DNA of 64,000 nucleotides from Paraktedonobacter carboxidivorans (GTDB lineage: Bacteria; Chloroflexota; Ktedonobacteria; Ktedonobacterales; Ktedonobacteraceae): contig JBEVTI010000002.1 of NCBI GenBank assembly GCA_041156125.1, positions 124,001-188,000 of the forward strand, in the 5' to 3' direction. The first letter of the stretch is position 1. Every line of letters starts with the position of its first letter. The notes beneath the pieces were generated by a model. The model saw only the letters and a list, made by a program, of their open reading frames with translations. It was not told where the DNA came from and did no database searches. Positions 34,529-43,005 of the stretch are shown piece by piece. Position numbers and translations under genes: made by a program.

Positions 34529-34735
34529 GCGTTTCCCCTATCCTTCTTTTCCTGTCCGCCAGGAGGCTTCACTGAGCGTTTTCTCTCTCAGACGACTCTA
34601 GTATAGCTTATGGTATGGCTAAAGACAATCCCACTGGTTAATGCCAGAGACCAGACTATCTGCCCTCAAGGCTTGATCATTAACCAGAAGAAACGTTAAT
34701 ATCTTCCTATTTGCGCCCACAAAACGTGAATTAGC

Positions 34736-34761
34736 AGCCGGTAAAGCCTCACCTACCGGCT
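34736..34761 (+). terminator. Hairpin with T-rich tail
   Basis: AGCCGGTA (34736-34743) pairs with TACCGGCT (34754-34761), followed by TCTTCTTGTTTT. No rightward gene precedes it directly, so it could stop antisense or leader transcription. Confidence 0.5.
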
Positions 34762-34854
34762 TCTTCTTGTTTTGCTCATATTAAAAAAGCGTATAAGAGT
34801 GTTGGCAACCGACAGCAAGGGCGTCTAGCAATTAAAATAGAAGCTGGCTCTCCG

Positions 34855-34883
34855 TTGACCTCTTTTCCCGCAAGAGCTATACT
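34855..34883 (+). promoter_or_regulatory. Promoter of glgP
   Basis: TTGACC (34855-34860), 17-base spacer, TATACT (34878-34883). The start near 34890 leaves a leader of about 25 bases and supports the ATG at 34916. Confidence 0.8.
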
Positions 34884-34915
34884 GAAGATAATTGAACAAG
34901 GAAGGATACGCATTT

Positions 34916-37468
34916 ATGAAAGTCTATGGCCGCATGACGGTCTTTCCGATAATGCCAGCACGCATAAGCCGGCTCTATGAACTGGCTTATAATTTATGGT
35001 GGAGCTGGCATCCTGAAGCGCGTTCACTCTATCAGGATCTGGACCCTCAGTTGTGGGAAAGCGTGGGACACAGCCCGGTGCGCTTTCTAAGCGAGGTCGA
35101 GCCGGCCTCATTAGGGCGCGCAGCCGAAGATACGAGCTACCTGCAACGCTATGATGAAATCCTGGCTACTTTTGATCGCTATATGCATCCCCGAGCAGAG
35201 GAGACATGGTTCTCACGCACTTATCCCGAACTGTCTGAGCGCCCTATCGCGTATTTCTCAGCGGAGTTTGGTTTGCACGAGGCATTGCCGATCTACTCTG
35301 GTGGCCTGGGTATTCTCTCAGGTGACCATTGCAAAGAGGCCAGTGATCTGGGGCTGCCTTTTGTGGGAATGGGATTTCTCTATCCACAGGGTTATTTTCG
35401 CCAGCGCATTACGCGTGAAGGCGTGCAGGAAGCTTTCTATGACAAACTGCATTTCTCAGAGGGACCAGTTGTCCCAGCAGTCGATGCCGATGGCAATGAG
35501 ATAATGATCAGCGTAGACCTTCCAGGGCGTAAGCTGCATGCCAAGGTCTGGAAACTACAGACCGGGCGCATTGCTCTTTATTTGATGGACACCGATGTTT
35601 CCCCAAATGCGCCGGCGGATCGCGAACTGTCTGCACGCTTGTATGGCGGTGATCGCGATATGCGCATCTCGCAGGAGATTGTGCTGGGCATTGGCGGGGT
35701 ACGCGTGCTGCGCGCTCTGGGCATCAATCCCGCGGCCTGGCATCTGAATGAAGGGCACGCGGCCTTCCTCAATCTGGAGCGCTGTCGCGAGCTTGTGGCG
35801 CAAGGTCTGACTTTCCGCGAGGCTCGCGAAGCTGTCGCGGCTAATTCGCTTTTCACAACCCATACGCCTGTACCCGCCGGTAACGATGCGTTCTCCTATG
35901 ATCTGATCGATCGCTATTTTAGCGGATACTGGGGCCAGTTGGGACTGACACGCGACCAGTTCCTGGGCGTGGCCCGCGAAGATCAGGGCTGGGGACCAAC
36001 ATACAGTATGACGGTGCTGGCACTACGCCTGACCGGCCAGCACAATGGCGTTAGTGCCCTGCATGGTAATGTCTCGCGTCGTATGTGGCAGTTTCTCTGG
36101 CCTGGCGTTGACGAGGACGAAGTACCGATTGAGGCGATTACAAATGGCGTTCACTGCCCTTCCTGGATCGCACCAGAGATGGATGCTCTCTTCAAACGCT
36201 ACCTGCGCGAAGATTGGGCTGAACATGCCGATGAACAGGAAATGTGGGAAAAAGTGCGAGACATTCCCGATGCCGAGTTCTGGAAAATTCATCTACAACG
36301 CAAACGGACGTTGATCGCTTACGCTCGCGAACGTTTGCGCGCCCATCATCTGCGTCTGGGTGAAGGCCCACACCAGATCAGCGAGTTCGATCACATGCTC
36401 GATGAGAACGCGCTCTTTATTGGCTTCGCGCGTCGCTTTGCTACCTATAAACGCGCGTCCCTAATTTTTCGCGATCTCCCGCGTCTCCAAAAGCTGCTGG
36501 ACGATCCACAACGCCCGCTGGCGATTATTTTCGCGGGCAAAGCGCACCCGGCAGACCAGCCAGGCAAGGCACTGATCGAGCAGGTCTATCAGTTCTCACG
36601 CGGCGTTGCCTTTCGCGGCAAAGTGATTTTCCTGGAGGACTACGATATCGATATGGCCCGTTACCTGGTATCCGGCTCGGATATCTGGCTGAACAATCCT
36701 ATTCGTCCTCACGAGGCCAGTGGTACCAGTGGTCAAAAAGCCGCTCTGAATGGTCTACCTAATTGCAGTATTCTGGACGGCTGGTGGGATGAAGGCTATA
36801 ACGGTGAGAATGGCTGGGCTATCGGCGAAGAACGCGACTATCACGACCAGAACGCGCAGGATGAAGCAGATAGCCTTTCACTCTATACGCTTCTGGAAAA
36901 CGAGATTATCCCCACGTATTTCGAACGCGGTGCTGATGGCCTGCCACATCGCTGGCTGGCTATCATGAAAGAGGCTATTCGCACCTGCGCGCCCGCCTTT
37001 AGCATGCGCCGCATGGTCAAAGATTACACTACGCGCTTCTATGTGCCGAATATCCAGCAAACTCGGCAAGCTGAGCAAAAGCACTTCGAGAAAGCGCGCG
37101 TCCTGGCGGCGTGGAAAAGCAACGTGCAACAGGCCTGGCCTGCTTTAGAACTCTATGCGGATGGACGCCGCGATGGCCAACTCAGCCTGGGCGAAGGCGT
37201 TAATGTGCTGGCCTGGGTCAAGGTGCAAAAGCTAACACCTGAGGATCTGAATGTAGAACTGGTCTATGGAGAAGAGAAGAATGAGCAGATTACTGTACCC
37301 CAGAAGCTTCCTATGCAGTATGTGCGTCAGGAACAAGACGGTTCGTATCGCTACGAATTGCGCTTGCAACCTGGTACTAGCGGTAGTATCGCCTATGGTG
37401 TGCGCGTTCTGCCTACCCACCCCGAACTGACAGGCAAACATGATCTAGGACTTGTGCGCTGGGCATGA
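34916..37468 (+). CDS. glgP: Alpha-glucan phosphorylase (DUF3417 type)
   Basis: An 850-residue phosphorylase of the bacterial type with an N-terminal DUF3417 domain (residues 5-115, RLYELAYNLWWSWHPEAR). The catalytic part shows PIAYFSAEFGLHEALPIYSGG, AWHLNEGHAAFL, and the PLP-binding SGTSGQKAALNG with Lys608, where most relatives have Met before Lys. It releases glucose 1-phosphate from glycogen or maltodextrin. AAGGAAGGA precedes ATG 34916; an upstream TTG frame start would lie at the transcription start. A C-terminal beta domain of about 100 residues follows, as in this subfamily. Confidence 0.92.
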   Translation: MKVYGRMTVFPIMPARISRLYELAYNLWWSWHPEARSLYQDLDPQLWESVGHSPVRFLSEVEPASLGRAAEDTSYLQRYDEILATFDRYMHPRAEETWFSRTYPELSERPIAYFSAEFGLHEALPIYSGGLGILSGDHCKEASDLGLPFVGMGFLYPQGYFRQRITREGVQEAFYDKLHFSEGPVVPAVDADGNEIMISVDLPGRKLHAKVWKLQTGRIALYLMDTDVSPNAPADRELSARLYGGDRDMRISQEIVLGIGGVRVLRALGINPAAWHLNEGHAAFLNLERCRELVAQGLTFREAREAVAANSLFTTHTPVPAGNDAFSYDLIDRYFSGYWGQLGLTRDQFLGVAREDQGWGPTYSMTVLALRLTGQHNGVSALHGNVSRRMWQFLWPGVDEDEVPIEAITNGVHCPSWIAPEMDALFKRYLREDWAEHADEQEMWEKVRDIPDAEFWKIHLQRKRTLIAYARERLRAHHLRLGEGPHQISEFDHMLDENALFIGFARRFATYKRASLIFRDLPRLQKLLDDPQRPLAIIFAGKAHPADQPGKALIEQVYQFSRGVAFRGKVIFLEDYDIDMARYLVSGSDIWLNNPIRPHEASGTSGQKAALNGLPNCSILDGWWDEGYNGENGWAIGEERDYHDQNAQDEADSLSLYTLLENEIIPTYFERGADGLPHRWLAIMKEAIRTCAPAFSMRRMVKDYTTRFYVPNIQQTRQAEQKHFEKARVLAAWKSNVQQAWPALELYADGRRDGQLSLGEGVNVLAWVKVQKLTPEDLNVELVYGEEKNEQITVPQKLPMQYVRQEQDGSYRYELRLQPGTSGSIAYGVRVLPTHPELTGKHDLGLVRWA

Positions 37469-37483
37469 TTCCTTCCGCACTAA

Positions 37484-37528
37484 ACAAAACAAGAGGAGAT
37501 GGTCTGTGCCTATCTCCTCTTGTTTTGT
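37484..37528. terminator. Terminator after glgP
   Basis: ACAAAACAAGAGGAGAT (37484-37500) pairs perfectly with 37512-37528 across 11 bases; the right arm is T-rich. Confidence 0.75.
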
Positions 37529-37627
37529 ATCTCCCGTTGCGCGCGAGCGAACGTCTGGCAAACTATGCTCTATAACTTCGGTCAAAAATGTTACCACTTA
37601 GCGTACTAACCTTTAGAAAACAGAGCT

Positions 37628-37657
37628 TTACCAAAAAGCGGGGCAATCTGTTATAAA
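37628..37657 (+). promoter_or_regulatory. Candidate promoter of the GH92 gene
   Basis: TTACCA (37628-37633), 18-base spacer, TATAAA (37652-37657) in an A/T-rich stretch; a leader of about 55 bases. Confidence 0.4.
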
Positions 37658-37718
37658 TTATATGCATTTTTTACTGTATATCGATAATAAATACTTAAAT
37701 GTAGCATAGGAGATAGGT

Positions 37719-39524
37719 ATGTCACACAGGCAAAAAAATTATTTGCTCGCAGCTATTTTCCTACTACTAAGCCTCGGTTTATTTCCCCATATTTCACAAA
37801 CTCAAGCCTATAGTACTGCTCACATTTTTTCTGCCACACCTGGCGTTAACTACGCCAGCCTGGTTAATCCTTTTGTAGGAACTGCGGTACAAAGAGGCGC
37901 TCCCTTTGGAGGAGGCTATACTTTTCCTGGCGCAACTGTTCCGTTCGGTATGGTTCAATGGAGTCCTGATACTTTGACTAATCCACCCGGTGGATACGCC
38001 TTCAGTGATACTAGCATCAAGGGCTTTAGCCTGACCCACCTGAATGGAGCCGGCTGCTCAGCCTTCCAGGATATCCCCTTTCTGCCTTATGTAGGCACAC
38101 TCAGCAGTTCGCCTGAGTTGCATCCTACACAATACATGGCGACCTTTTCCCACGCCGATGAGACAGCTTATGCTGGTTATTACAGGGTTAAACTACAGAA
38201 CAGAGTGACGACAGAACTCACCGCCACTCAGCGCAGCGGTGCAGCCCGTTTTACCTATCCGGCTGGCCAGAGACATAAAGTTGCACCCGGCTATGCTCAA
38301 TACGCGAATTTTTCCGGCTGGGATATCTATCGCTCAGAAGCTCAGTTGCTCGCATTTCTGGCACCAAGCCAGGCCAGCGATATCGCACAATCAATGGTGA
38401 ATGACTATACGCAAAGCGGAATGCTACCGAAATGGAGTCTGGCGAATAGGGAGACCTATGACATGGTTGGCGATCCAGCCGATGCCATTATCGCCGATAT
38501 CTATGCCTGTGGTGGGACACACTTTGATACCTCGACCGCCCTTTCAGCGATGATTCAGCAAGCAAGCAGGCCCAATAAGGTTCGCCTGGGCCTGGCTTAC
38601 CAGCTCGGCTACGGCTATGTACCTCGCGATAAAGGTTTAGGCTTTCCGGGTTCAGGTGCGTATTCATTGGAGTACGATAGCGCGGATTTCGCGCTGGCAG
38701 CCTTCGCTCAGGCCCTGGGCGATGCAAAGGACTCTCAGCGCTTTGTCAGACAGGCTCAGAACTGGAAATACCTGCTCAATACCCAGGATAGATATCTGGA
38801 ACCGCGCTATTTGAATGGAACATTTCTCTCACCCTACAGCTCGACTACTACCGCAGGCTGGATAGAGGGCGATGGGGCACAGTACACCTGGATGGTGCCG
38901 TTTAATCTTGGGGATCTCTTTCAGGGACTGGGCGGTAACAGCGTGGTAGTCTCCCGACTTAACGCGTTTTTTGGGCAACTGAATGGGCGCTCCGACTCGC
39001 CTTATGCTTTCCTGGGCAATGAGCCATCACTGGGAACACCATGGGAGTACGACTATGCTGGAGCGCCTTATCAGACACAGAGGGTGGTACGCCAGGTTGA
39101 AAATACGCTGTATACGATCCGGCCCGATGGTCTACCAGGCAATGATGATCTGGGGGAAATGTCTTCGTGGTATGTCTGGGCAGCACTGGGAATGTTTCCT
39201 GAAACACCGGGCACAGCCAATCTGGTCCTGGCCAGTCCACTCTTTCCCAGTATTACGATTACACGCCCTGGTGGGCAGACCATTATAATTAACGCGCCTG
39301 GAGCCTCAGCCTCGACTTTTTACGTGCAAAGCTTGCTGGTCAATGGCCTGAGCAGCGAGTATCCCTGGCTACCTCCCTGGTTTATGATGAAAGGCGGAAC
39401 ACTCGATTACGTCCTCTCAACTAATGCGAATACCAGTTGGGGTTCCGCAGCCTCACATAGCCCGCCATCCTATAGAGATAGCATCCCGCCGCAAAGCGTG
39501 ATGCTACGCCAGGGCATACAATGA
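37719..39524 (+). CDS. GH92 alpha-mannosidase-like protein, internally shortened
   Basis: A 601-residue secreted protein, well below the usual 750-900 for GH92. It has a signal peptide (residues 1-31). The N-terminal beta-sandwich starts normally (VNPFVGTAVQRG, GYTFPGATVPFGMVQWSPDT, GFSLTHLNGAGC), but near residues 182-197 the sequence jumps from RFTYPAGQ to YAQYANFSGWDIYRSEAQLL. The segment normally between, which includes the rest of the sandwich domain and a linker, is missing without a frame break. The catalytic helical barrel seems complete, with WIEGDGAQYTW (Glu383) and GNDDLGEMSSWYVW (Asp476/477). GH92 enzymes trim alpha-mannosides and need calcium. The shortened form may not fold. AGGAGATAGGT precedes the ATG. 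Confidence 0.82.
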   Translation: MSHRQKNYLLAAIFLLLSLGLFPHISQTQAYSTAHIFSATPGVNYASLVNPFVGTAVQRGAPFGGGYTFPGATVPFGMVQWSPDTLTNPPGGYAFSDTSIKGFSLTHLNGAGCSAFQDIPFLPYVGTLSSSPELHPTQYMATFSHADETAYAGYYRVKLQNRVTTELTATQRSGAARFTYPAGQRHKVAPGYAQYANFSGWDIYRSEAQLLAFLAPSQASDIAQSMVNDYTQSGMLPKWSLANRETYDMVGDPADAIIADIYACGGTHFDTSTALSAMIQQASRPNKVRLGLAYQLGYGYVPRDKGLGFPGSGAYSLEYDSADFALAAFAQALGDAKDSQRFVRQAQNWKYLLNTQDRYLEPRYLNGTFLSPYSSTTTAGWIEGDGAQYTWMVPFNLGDLFQGLGGNSVVVSRLNAFFGQLNGRSDSPYAFLGNEPSLGTPWEYDYAGAPYQTQRVVRQVENTLYTIRPDGLPGNDDLGEMSSWYVWAALGMFPETPGTANLVLASPLFPSITITRPGGQTIIINAPGASASTFYVQSLLVNGLSSEYPWLPPWFMMKGGTLDYVLSTNANTSWGSAASHSPPSYRDSIPPQSVMLRQGIQ

Positions 39525-39551
39525 AATCTGTGCCTCTTGCTGAAAAGGTCT

Positions 39552-40619
39552 CTATTTCCAGGTTCTCTCCAGGATACGCAACCAGTTCTCGTGGCCGATC
39601 TTGCGCAGGGCCGCGTCATCGTAACCATGTGTACGCAGCACATCCAGAAAGCCGGGGATACCAGTAGCGTCTTTAATCTCATTAGGAATGGTTGTGCCGT
39701 CGAAGTCCGTACCTAAAGCAACGCCATCTATGCCCAGGTGTTCAACCAGTGAGTTGATATGCTGGACAAGCACTGATAACGGGGTATTGGCATCGCGCGC
39801 GGCATCCTCGCGCAGATCGTTGACGCCAAAGTTCAGGCCAACCAGGCCGTCAGAGGCTTTGATGGCATCTAGCTGTTTATCAGTCAAATTGCGCGTGGAA
39901 CGACAGAATTCGTGGACGTTAGAGTGAGTGGCAACCAGCGGCGCGTCTGATAGACGAGCGATATCCCAGAAACCTTTCTCGTTCAGATGCGAGAGGTCAA
40001 GCATGATACCCAGACGATTGCAAGCTTTTACCAGTTCTTTGCCCAGATCAGTCAGGCCGGGACCCGTGTCGGGCGAGAGGGGATAGCCAAAAGGTACGCC
40101 ATGCGCGAAGATGGTGGGACGGCTCCAGACCGGGCCAAGCGAGCGTAATCCAGCCTGATAGAAAACTTCGAGCGAATTCAGATCAGGATCGATAGCCTCC
40201 GCGCCCTCGAAATGCAAAATAGCGGCATGAACGCCTGTGGCGAGACAGTTTTTGAGGTCAGCTACATCGCGCACCAATTTGAGCTGACCCTGTGAGCGCT
40301 CCTCCAGCCGCAAGAGCAGTGCCACCATCCCTATGGTCGCACTCATGGCATAGGTATGCTCTAACGGATCGGCCAGGCGCACTTGATAGCCATGCGTATC
40401 GATCTTGAGAGCTGGCTCAGCATGAGGGGGCAGAGTGGGATCTGGCGGCACAAAAACAGCAAAGAAACCGCCCGCAACCCCCCCTTCCTGCGCTCGTGGC
40501 AGGTCGATATGGCCAATCTCGCCGCGCACAAAAAAATCGCGCCCACAGCCGCGTTCGGGCAAATACAGGCTCAACAGCGTATCCTGATGACCGACGATAA
40601 CAGGGATAGTAGCACTCAT
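39552..40619 (-). CDS. M19 family membrane dipeptidase
   Basis: A 355-residue metallopeptidase of the renal dipeptidase (M19) family. The first metal ligands lie in GHQD near the start, the bridging Glu in ILHFEGAEAID, and the His ligands in DLSHLNEKGFWDIA and ATHSNVHEFCRSTRNLTD. The C-terminal GTDFDGT block is also typical. It hydrolyses dipeptides, including those with D-residues. It has no signal peptide and appears cytosolic. It is a single gene, convergent with GH92, with a short gap and no strong terminator. Confidence 0.9.
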   Translation of the reverse strand: MSATIPVIVGHQDTLLSLYLPERGCGRDFFVRGEIGHIDLPRAQEGGVAGGFFAVFVPPDPTLPPHAEPALKIDTHGYQVRLADPLEHTYAMSATIGMVALLLRLEERSQGQLKLVRDVADLKNCLATGVHAAILHFEGAEAIDPDLNSLEVFYQAGLRSLGPVWSRPTIFAHGVPFGYPLSPDTGPGLTDLGKELVKACNRLGIMLDLSHLNEKGFWDIARLSDAPLVATHSNVHEFCRSTRNLTDKQLDAIKASDGLVGLNFGVNDLREDAARDANTPLSVLVQHINSLVEHLGIDGVALGTDFDGTTIPNEIKDATGIPGFLDVLRTHGYDDAALRKIGHENWLRILERTWK

Positions 40620-40670
40620 AACGCGTCTATCTTCTTTCTCACAAGTAATTCGTATTTATCTTATGTGCTT

Positions 40671-40697
40671 AGTATAGCACCATTGCCATTCTGGCAA
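40671..40697 (-). promoter_or_regulatory. Promoter and palindrome of the M19 gene
   Basis: On the minus strand TATACT (40671-40676) is 16 bases from TTTGCC (40693-40698). The -35 box overlaps a perfect palindrome TTGCCA-TTC-TGGCAA (40683-40697), which looks like an operator. Confidence 0.5.
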
Positions 40698-40773
40698 AGT
40701 CGTTCGCTATAAGTTGTCAGCGGCAGCATACAAGCTCTATCCTGGGCTACTCTGTATAGAGAGGCATACCTCT

Positions 40774-40797
40774 GGCATCTGCCAAGCATGTATAATA
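40774..40797 (+). promoter_or_regulatory. Candidate promoter element of the quinone oxidoreductase gene
   Basis: TATAAT at 40792-40797 with no good -35 box, preceded by the inverted pair TGGCA-TC-TGCCA (40774-40785). The half-sites are the same as in the M19 palindrome but point the other way. Confidence 0.4.
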
Positions 40798-40891
40798 GAC
40801 GACTTTGCAATCGGCAGCGCGAGAGCATACAATAGCGCTAGTACAAAATGACAAGTGTGCTCTAAAAAACTAGCCTGGCAGGAAAGAGCGA

Positions 40892-41842
40892 ATGAAAACA
40901 GTACAATTCAGTCAGCCTGGTGGCCCTGAAGTTTTGCGGGTCGCCGAAGTAGCAGATCCGCTTCCAGAGGCGGAAGAGGTGCTGATCGATGTCAAGGCCA
41001 CGACGGTCAACCGCCTGGATCTCTTCCAGCGCGACGGAAGCAGACCAGTTCCAGCTCTGCCCTTTACTCCTGGCTTAGAGGCCGCGGGCGTGGTCAGCGC
41101 GGAGAGCCAGGGCTTCCGCGTTGGAGAACGCGTACTTACCACATGGGCCTCCAGCGCGCGCGGAGGCGGTGGATACGCAAGCCGCATCGCCGTCCGAGCG
41201 CACGACCTTGTGCGCATTCCTGATGAAGTGAGCTTTGAGGAGGCAGCGGCGACTGGTTTGACGGCCTCGACTGCCTGGAAGGGTCTGTTCGATGTCGGGC
41301 AGTTGCGTGAAGGCGAACGTGTTCTGATCTGGGCGGGTACCAGCGGAGTTGGCTCGATTGCCATTCAGCTAGCTAAACAGGCTGGCGCATGGGTAATGGC
41401 CACCAGTGGCAGCGCGGAGAAAGAGAAAACTCTTCAGCAACTGGGAGCAGATCTGATCGTGAACCATAAAGAGCAAAATGTAGCTGAGGCTGCGCGTAGT
41501 GTCAATGGCGTCAATCTCGTGCTCGAACTGGTCGGCGCAACTCTGCAAGAGAGTATCAACGCCTGCACCATCGAGGGACGCGTGGTGCTGATCGGCAATC
41601 TAGGAGGGCAGAAGGCCACGGTTGATACGCAAGCCTGGCGTTTGAAGCGCGTTAATGTGCTCGGTGGAGGCCTGATGCATACCACACCAGCCAACGAAGA
41701 GCATATGCTTAAGCTGGTGGCGCGGAAAATCATCCAGCCACAAATCTCGGCAATCATGCCAGTAGAACAGGCTGCCGAAGCCCATCGCAAGCTTGCTAAT
41801 CACGAGATCATTGGAAAAATCGTTCTTATGCATGAGAAATAA
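40892..41842 (+). CDS. Quinone oxidoreductase (MDR superfamily)
   Basis: A 316-residue medium-chain dehydrogenase/reductase. The N-terminal catalytic domain (MKTVQFSQPGGPEVLRVAEV, TVNRLDLFQRDG) lacks the structural and catalytic zinc Cys set, and the Rossmann part has the NADPH motif AGTSGVGSIAIQLAKQAG. It belongs with NADPH:quinone reductases and related enoyl reductases. AGGAAAG lies five bases before the ATG. It ends in a 31-bp hairpin shared with the convergent propeller gene. Confidence 0.9.
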   Translation: MKTVQFSQPGGPEVLRVAEVADPLPEAEEVLIDVKATTVNRLDLFQRDGSRPVPALPFTPGLEAAGVVSAESQGFRVGERVLTTWASSARGGGGYASRIAVRAHDLVRIPDEVSFEEAAATGLTASTAWKGLFDVGQLREGERVLIWAGTSGVGSIAIQLAKQAGAWVMATSGSAEKEKTLQQLGADLIVNHKEQNVAEAARSVNGVNLVLELVGATLQESINACTIEGRVVLIGNLGGQKATVDTQAWRLKRVNVLGGGLMHTTPANEEHMLKLVARKIIQPQISAIMPVEQAAEAHRKLANHEIIGKIVLMHEK

Positions 41843-41904
41843 AGAGCAAGCGCGCATTATAGGCAAAACTATATTTGCCTATAATGCGCGCTTGCTCTTT
41901 ATTT
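41837..41904. terminator. 31-bp perfect hairpin, bidirectional terminator
   Basis: Arms 41837-41867 and 41874-41904 are exact reverse complements around a 6-base loop. The left arm starts within the stop region of the quinone oxidoreductase gene and the right arm ends 11 bases before the propeller stop, so it serves both convergent genes. Confidence 0.85.
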
Positions 41905-41914
41905 TAGGGAAAGT

Positions 41915-42796
41915 TTACCTCTCCTCTTCTTCCTCCAGAGTAACCTTCTGACCTTCAGGCAGGACGCCACTGGCGGCGGAGACATCGAAGGAGAGAATGT
42001 TAATATGATGTTTGTGATCGGTGCCAGACCAATCCAGGAAGAGCGTACCATTGCCATAAGCCAGGCCAGCTACCCCTGTCCCGGTAGATTTTTCATTCAG
42101 CGTAACTTTGTTAGACCAGTTTATAGCGTCAGACGAAGTGAGCAGATTCAACTTGTCGTCATGGCCAATCCACGAGAGGTAGAAGAAGCCATCGCCATAA
42201 ATGATGCCTGGAGTTGCTGTGTGCGGACTGCTATCGTGCAGGGTGCGTTTGTTCTCAAACGTGCGCCCATCGTGGGATTCCACAACGTTGATATGATCGT
42301 CGCGGCCAAGCCAGGCCAGATAAATGCGATCGTTTGTAGATGCCAGGGCTGGCCCGGCATCCTCGGTGCTCTCTTCGTCTACCGTGGTTTTCCCATACTC
42401 AGCCAGTTCCCCATCGGCGGCCACATTAAACGAAGTAATATTCACATGATTCTTGCGATCGCGACCGGTCCAGGCCAGATACAACCGATCATTGGCGAAG
42501 GTCAGAGACGGCGCGGCCTTGCGGTGAGAGGTCTCAGCAATCGTATATTTGTTGGCCCAGTTGAGACCATCAGGGGAAGAAATAATATTGACACGCTCCT
42601 CGTGATCAATCCAGGCCAGGAAAATTAGCCCTTTTCCATAAATCAGCGCGGGACGGGTGCTTTTGAGGCTACGTTCGTTCGTCAACTCATGCTTCTCGTT
42701 AAAGGTTTTTCCATCGGTTGAGACTGCGACATACAGGTGCTCGTCATTGCCTTCCCAGGCCAGATAAATGACATCTTTTCCATACGTAATGGGCAT
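41915..42796 (-). CDS. Six-repeat beta-propeller protein
   Basis: A 293-residue protein built from six repeats of about 47 residues. Each has the pattern [FIL]-[YF]-L-x-W-x-G-x-D-x-x-x-[NL]-[VIL], then S-x-D-G-x-x-[FW]-x-N-K, and a hinge with a P-A/G-L-x-Y-x-x-x step. The pattern fits a six-bladed propeller with one blade per repeat, like sialidase-fold or lectin propellers. It has no signal peptide or membrane helix. AGGAGG lies 7 bases before ATG 42796, which fixes this start against one 11 codons earlier. Ligand and role are unknown; carbohydrate binding is one guess, since the loops are rich in Trp, Asp and His. Confidence 0.8.
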   Translation of the reverse strand: MPITYGKDVIYLAWEGNDEHLYVAVSTDGKTFNEKHELTNERSLKSTRPALIYGKGLIFLAWIDHEERVNIISSPDGLNWANKYTIAETSHRKAAPSLTFANDRLYLAWTGRDRKNHVNITSFNVAADGELAEYGKTTVDEESTEDAGPALASTNDRIYLAWLGRDDHINVVESHDGRTFENKRTLHDSSPHTATPGIIYGDGFFYLSWIGHDDKLNLLTSSDAINWSNKVTLNEKSTGTGVAGLAYGNGTLFLDWSGTDHKHHINILSFDVSAASGVLPEGQKVTLEEEEER

Positions 42797-42951
42797 GTGT
42801 GTTCCTCCTAAAAGTAATAATCTGTACAAACTATTTATCGATCAAACACTCTCTCCTACTCCACTTCCCTCTCACCATTGATATAACGAACAAGCAGTCG
42901 GATTTCCACAGATATTTCTGCTGATTCAAGTAGGCCAAACCAGAAAAAAAT

Positions 42952-42985
42952 AAAACGAGAGAAAGCTGACGCCTTCTCTCGTTTT
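42952..42985 (-). terminator. Terminator after the Agl23-like gene
   Basis: AAAACGAGAGAA (42952-42963) pairs perfectly with 42974-42985 across 10 bases. On the minus strand it runs into ATTTTTTTC. Confidence 0.8.
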
Positions 42986-43005
42986 TGCGAACCGCTGCCG
43001 CTGGA

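Larger units (their letters stand above)
34529..34915. other. Intergenic region before glgP
   Basis: Divergent promoters for the hypothetical protein and glgP. It contains a hairpin at 34736-34761 with a T-rich tail and the glgP promoter at 34855-34883. Confidence 0.5.
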
